From Oscillospiraceae bacterium (lineage in GTDB: Bacteria; Bacillota_A; Clostridia; Oscillospirales; Ruminococcaceae), in contig JAFSHE010000135.1 of the NCBI GenBank assembly GCA_017440445.1, positions 1-8,970 on the forward strand: a stretch of DNA of 8,970 bases, written 5' to 3'. Under the pieces are notes generated by a model. It ran no database searches. It was not told the origin of the DNA and saw only the letters and a program-made list of their open reading frames with translations. Position 1 is the first letter of the stretch. The number at the start of each line of letters is the position of its first letter. The position numbers and the translations under genes are program-made. Positions 6,423 through 8,970 of the stretch are shown piece by piece.

Positions 6423-7271
6423 ATGAGCGGTAAAAAGACCGATATCAGTGCAAACAAGGACGAAGCGGTTGTAAAAAAGCGTGGCAGACCGCCTAAAAAG
6501 GTGGATGCGTTGATCTCAGCAGAGGAGAAACCGAAGCGCTCCCGTGCGAAGAAAGCGGAGGTCGCAGAGGCTGCTCCTGTTGAGGAGAAACCGAAGCGTA
6601 CCCGTGCGAAAAAGGCGGAGGTCGCAGAAGTTGCTCCTGCGGAGGAAAAACCAAAGCGCTCCCGTGCGAAGAAAACAGAGGTCGCAGAGGCTGCTCCTGC
6701 TGAGGAAAAACCTAAGCGCTCCCGTGCGAAGAAAGCGGAGGTCGCAGAAGCTGCTCCTGCGGAGGAGAAACCAAAGCGCTCCCGTGCGAAGAAGGCGGAG
6801 GTCGCAGAGGACAAGCCCTCGGAAAGCAGCAAAACGCCGCAGGTAATGCGCCTTGTGCGCCAGGATAATGACATAGTAAATCCCACGATACTGGCGGGAA
6901 AAAGCAGTATCCCCCGCAGGCTGAGGGGACTGGAGCCGCTCTCACGGATAATGAAGCGAGAGGCGGAGGAGATATTCGACACCGACGAGGAGGCAGTCAC
7001 CTACAACGTGACCGCCCTTGTGATAGAGGACCACGCAGCGGAGATACTGAAAAGGTTCAACGCCTGCGACTGCGAGGTGTGCGTGGAGGAGCTTTCACGG
7101 CTGACTGCCGAGATAGTGCCTGCACGTTTTGCAAAGCTTCGCCCCCGTGCTGTGGAGCGAAACACCGCAGAGGTGGCAGAGCTTAAGGAGCCGCTTAATC
7201 GCAAGGTGACCTCGGAGATGATAAGACTGGTGATACGCAACAAGAAGCGCAGCTATCACGACGGCACATGA
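6423..7271 (+). CDS. AT-hook and basic-repeat protein with C-terminal ComFB-like domain
   Basis: The 282-residue product has three parts. Residues 1-30 include KKRGRPPKK with the AT-hook core RGRP (20-23), which binds the minor groove of A/T-rich DNA. Residues 34-129 are five near-identical 20-residue units, EEKPKRSRAKKAEVAEAAPA, resembling the tail of histone H1-like bacterial proteins. After a linker, residues 190-282 resemble ComFB: ALVIEDHAAEIL, then CDCEVC (cysteines 215, 217, 220) followed by VPARFA, which parallels the CTCQVC and VSPSYV segments I recall in Bacillus subtilis ComFB. ComFB-domain proteins have recently been reported as cyclic-dinucleotide receptors. The start ATG directly abuts the ParA stop codon, implying coupled translation. 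The natural reading is a DNA-associated protein that works with ParA and may sense c-di-GMP. The ComFB assignment rests on motif recall, the DNA-binding role on composition. A strong terminator follows. Confidence 0.78.
   Translation: MSGKKTDISANKDEAVVKKRGRPPKKVDALISAEEKPKRSRAKKAEVAEAAPVEEKPKRTRAKKAEVAEVAPAEEKPKRSRAKKTEVAEAAPAEEKPKRSRAKKAEVAEAAPAEEKPKRSRAKKAEVAEDKPSESSKTPQVMRLVRQDNDIVNPTILAGKSSIPRRLRGLEPLSRIMKREAEEIFDTDEEAVTYNVTALVIEDHAAEILKRFNACDCEVCVEELSRLTAEIVPARFAKLRPRAVERNTAEVAELKEPLNRKVTSEMIRLVIRNKKRSYHDGT
6522..6809 (+). repeat. In-frame 60-bp tandem repeat array (4.8 copies)
   Basis: Units begin at 6522, 6582, 6642, 6702 and 6762; the last is cut at 48 bases. Each encodes the same 20-residue basic segment, with changes limited mainly to Ser/Thr, Ala/Thr, Ala/Val and third codon positions. 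High nucleotide identity between units suggests recent expansion and possible copy-number change by slippage or recombination without a frameshift. Confidence 0.95.
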
Positions 7272-7282
7272 ATGAATAACTG

Positions 7283-7319
7283 ACAGGGGCATGAGAGATG
7301 ATGTCCCTGTGTTGTTTTG
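7283..7319 (+). terminator. Intrinsic terminator closing the four-gene run
   Basis: ACAGGGGCAT (7283-7292) pairs with ATGTCCCTGT (7301-7310), a 10-bp stem with one G-T pair and an 8-base loop. A T-rich run (TTGTTTTGT) follows. It lies 11 bases after the stop codon of the ComFB-like gene. Confidence 0.85.
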
Positions 7320-7363
7320 TGAATATCCTTTTGTCAAATTTTTGAATAAAGGTGGAACAAAAA

Positions 7364-7377
7364 TGTGACATTTCACA
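7364..7377. promoter_or_regulatory. Candidate operator: TGTGA-N4-TCACA palindrome
   Basis: An inverted repeat with 5-bp arms centred about 34 bases upstream of the TM2 gene's -35 box. The arms match the half-sites of CRP/FNR-type regulators but the spacer is 4, not 6, so a specific regulator cannot be named. Chance occurrence is possible. Confidence 0.3.
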
Positions 7378-7404
7378 GAATTTGGCGGGAATGTGCAGAA
7401 AATG

Positions 7405-7433
7405 TTGACAACCGCCGCAAAGTGTGGTAAACT
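7405..7433 (+). promoter_or_regulatory. Extended -10 promoter of the TM2 gene
   Basis: Consensus TTGACA at 7405-7410, 17 bases, then TAAACT at 7428-7433, preceded by TG-N (7425-7427), the extended -10 element. The predicted start point is near 7440, leaving a leader of about 50 bases. Confidence 0.85.
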
Positions 7434-7437
7434 CTAT

Positions 7438-7467
7438 TTGACAGTGAAAAATCACTGGATAGTTATA
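7438..7467 (+). promoter_or_regulatory. Possible second, overlapping promoter of the TM2 gene
   Basis: A second exact TTGACA (7438-7443) lies at the expected start point of the first promoter. With 18 bases of spacing the -10 would be GTTATA (7462-7467), a weak match. It may be a tandem promoter or chance. Confidence 0.3.
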
Positions 7468-7490
7468 CGGAAAGGTTAAGGTATTTTATT

Positions 7491-7691
7491 ATGGAAAAGA
7501 TCCCTGCAATTCTTATCACATTCTTCCTCGGAGAGCTTGGTATTCACAGATTCCTCGCCGGCAAGATCGGTACAGGTATCCTGTGGCTCTGCACAGCAGG
7601 ATGCTTCGGTATCGGCTGGCTGGTTGACCTGATCATGGTATGCACAGGCAAGTTCACCAAGAAGGATGGCACACCCTGGGTTATTGAGTAA
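7491..7691 (+). CDS. Small TM2-domain membrane protein
   Basis: The 66-residue product is almost entirely one TM2 domain (PF05154): FFLGELGIHRFLAGKIGTG followed by a second hydrophobic stretch GCFGIGWLVDLIMV. Two membrane helices are joined by the polar HRF-x-x-GK loop, the family signature. The molecular role of bacterial TM2 proteins is largely unknown, so none is assigned. The ATG at 7491 follows TAAGG (7477-7481) with 9 bases of spacing. It is monocistronic: strong promoter upstream and hairpin terminators downstream. Codon use is highly biased, consistent with strong expression. Confidence 0.9.
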   Translation: MEKIPAILITFFLGELGIHRFLAGKIGTGILWLCTAGCFGIGWLVDLIMVCTGKFTKKDGTPWVIE

Positions 7692-7708
7692 TATCTCACA
7701 GGCTATAA

Positions 7709-7742
7709 AAAGACCGCAGTTTTCTGCGGTCTTTCGTTTTTT
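7709..7742 (+). terminator. Bidirectional intrinsic terminator between convergent genes
   Basis: AAAGACCGCAG and CTGCGGTCTTT form a perfect 11-bp stem around TTTT, with six T residues at 7737-7742 on the plus strand. On the minus strand the same stem runs into a T-rich stretch (TTTTTAT), so it can also end the LRR gene transcript. Confidence 0.92.
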
Positions 7743-7754
7743 CTGGGAATGTGG

Positions 7755-7780
7755 GGGCGAACAGTGTTCGCCCGTTTTTT
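7755..7780 (+). terminator. Second hairpin with T-tract (terminator or REP-like palindrome)
   Basis: GGGCGAAC (7755-7762) and GTTCGCCC (7766-7773) pair perfectly around AGT; G and six T residues follow (7774-7780). It could be a back-up terminator. The GGGCGA-x-x ... TCGCCC form also resembles short palindromes I recall being scattered in gut clostridial genomes, which is an impression, not a search result. Confidence 0.75.
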
Positions 7781-7815
7781 ACATCTCAAACGCTGGATGG
7801 ACATGAATGATACGC

Positions 7816-8970
7816 CTAATTTACCGCCTCGCCGCTGTCACGGCTGATGAGAACGCCGTCCTCACTGAGATATACGGGGTTATCCCCGCTGACGGTGAGG
7901 GACGACAGCCGTCCGCACTGATGGAAAGCGTAGCTGCCGATGCTCTCCACCGAGGCGGGAATATGTATCTCCCGCAGTGAAACACACTGTGAAAACGCTC
8001 CCGACCCGATGCTCACGAGAGCAGGACCAAGCTCCGCACTTTCGAGGGAGCGGCAGCCGCTGAAAGCCGCACTGCCTATCCCAGTCGCCATTGAGATATC
8101 GATGTCGGTCAGCCGCTCGCAGCCCATAAATACGTTGTTTCCCACTGTAAGGCTGTCGGAACTCAGCCGCACCTCGGTAAGCAGCGGGCTGTCCTGAAAC
8201 ATCCCCGCTGAAAGGGACGTGAAGTTGTCGGGGATATACACGCTCTCAAGGGTGGATTGCGCAAAGGCAAGCTCCCGCTCCTGAAAGAAAGCTGCGGGGA
8301 TGTTCATTTTCTCAACGCCGATGTTTTCGTAGATCCCACGCACGTTTTCCGCCTCGGTCAGAAGTGCGTCAAGCTCGCTCTCGTACACCAGAACATCCTC
8401 ATACGGACGGACGAAAACATACTTCACCGTGTCGGGCATGATAAGCTGTTCTATGTCCTTGCAGCGGTCGTAGAAGGCGACCTTCACCACGTCGTACAGC
8501 TCGTGGGTGTCGGGGTCACGTATCTGCGATGGAATACGCACCACGGGAGAAGTCCCCGTGTACTGGTTTATCGACCATCCGCCAAGCTCCTGCACGTAGT
8601 AGTAGGAAAGATCCCACGGAATAGTTACGCTCTCATCACGGAGATATTCAACTATATCGTCATAGCCCGCAAGCTGGAGATATCTCACGCAGTCGGGGAG
8701 TATCAGCGCCGTGAAGTGACGAAAGCAGTAGCGCAGGTCAACTCCCACGACCGGGTGACCGTCTATTTCAGCGGGGATTCTAAGCTCATCAGAGCTGCCG
8801 AGGTAGTCGGTTATCATGATGCCGCCCGCCTCCTCGCTGTGGCGATATGTGAAGTCCGATGCGGGCGCAGCGGGTATATCGTAGCTCTCCCCGAAGAATT
8901 CCCGCAGCGCAGCCTCGTGAGCGCTGCTGTCCGTCACCTCACGTGAGTATGCGGGAGCCTCTGCGCAGCC
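7816..8970 (-). CDS. BspA-like leucine-rich repeat lipoprotein, 5' partial
   Basis: The frame stays open to the window edge. The first visible residues are Gly-Cys-Ala-Glu (cysteine codon 8965-8967), which fits the end of a lipobox, so the true start and the signal peptide lie beyond 8970; the GTG at 8937 is internal. The 384 visible residues split in two. The N-terminal half has two degenerate modules (8671-8847 and 8413-8604) sharing a GG-x-x-I-x-x-Y-x-G-x-S core and R-I-P-x-x-I. The C-terminal part from 8250 downward has about five LRR_5 units of some 23 residues, with hallmark segments such as GSGAFSQCVSLREIHIPASV. BspA-like LRR proteins are surface-exposed and often involved in adhesion; the ligand here is unknown. 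The protein stops soon after the DGVLISRD motif that in longer homologues leads into more repeats, so the C-terminus may be short but ends naturally beside a terminator. It is convergent with the TM2 gene. Confidence 0.85.
   Translation of the reverse strand, partial: GCAEAPAYSREVTDSSAHEAALREFFGESYDIPAAPASDFTYRHSEEAGGIMITDYLGSSDELRIPAEIDGHPVVGVDLRYCFRHFTALILPDCVRYLQLAGYDDIVEYLRDESVTIPWDLSYYYVQELGGWSINQYTGTSPVVRIPSQIRDPDTHELYDVVKVAFYDRCKDIEQLIMPDTVKYVFVRPYEDVLVYESELDALLTEAENVRGIYENIGVEKMNIPAAFFQERELAFAQSTLESVYIPDNFTSLSAGMFQDSPLLTEVRLSSDSLTVGNNVFMGCERLTDIDISMATGIGSAAFSGCRSLESAELGPALVSIGSGAFSQCVSLREIHIPASVESIGSYAFHQCGRLSSLTVSGDNPVYLSEDGVLISRDSGEAVN

Noticed and set aside
6335..7000. A 221-residue antisense frame with serine/alanine-rich repeats
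   Set aside because: Its repeats are only the complement of the 60-bp coding array of the ComFB-like gene.
7816..7840. Frameshift truncating the LRR protein
   Set aside because: Reading the other two frames past the stop gave no continuation of LRR_5 repeats, and terminator hairpins follow closely, so a natural end is more likely.
8257..8946. A 229-residue plus-strand open frame over the LRR gene
   Set aside because: The minus-strand frame has unmistakable LRR_5 repeats and a lipobox; the plus frame has no family features.

Overview
The window is bacterial chromosome, most likely from a fibre-degrading gut or rumen Firmicute of the Ruminococcus group (Oscillospiraceae). This is inferred from a heavily codon-biased GH94 disaccharide phosphorylase, strong sigma-A type promoters, a Gram-positive style diguanylate cyclase, a ComFB-type domain, a BspA-like leucine-rich repeat lipoprotein and 7-bp tandem repeats in an intergenic gap. 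No species call can be made from the sequence alone. There are no rRNA, tRNA, transposase or CRISPR signals.

Layout. (1) 1-2241: the 3' 90% or so of a GH94 phosphorylase gene, cut by the window edge and closed by a strong intrinsic terminator. (2) 2289-2587: a non-coding mosaic of three arrays of 7-bp repeats, one long-range inverted repeat and four short hairpins; then an A/T-rich stretch with a good promoter (2652-2680). (3) 2758-7271: four same-strand genes with no terminator between them: a YcgR/PilZ-like protein, a membrane-bound PAS-GGDEF diguanylate cyclase, an orphan Soj/ParA ATPase, and a protein that joins an AT-hook and five lysine/arginine-rich 20-residue repeats to a C-terminal ComFB-like domain. 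A perfect hairpin terminator at 7283-7319 closes the run. (4) 7405-7691: a small TM2-domain membrane protein with its own extended -10 promoter. (5) 7709-7780: two tandem hairpins with T-tracts, separating it from a convergent gene. (6) 7816-8970, minus strand: a BspA-like LRR lipoprotein whose lipobox cysteine is just inside the window while its start codon is outside.

How the genes may work together. The most interesting region is the four-gene run. The diguanylate cyclase would make c-di-GMP in response to an extracytoplasmic signal; the PilZ-like protein is a candidate receptor; ComFB-domain proteins have recently been reported as cyclic-dinucleotide receptors; and the ParA ATPase directly abuts the ComFB gene (TAA/ATG with no gap). 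The inferred picture is a c-di-GMP-responsive positioning or nucleoid-associated device in which the ComFB/AT-hook protein takes the partner place usually held by ParB. This is inference from gene order and domain content, not something the sequence proves.
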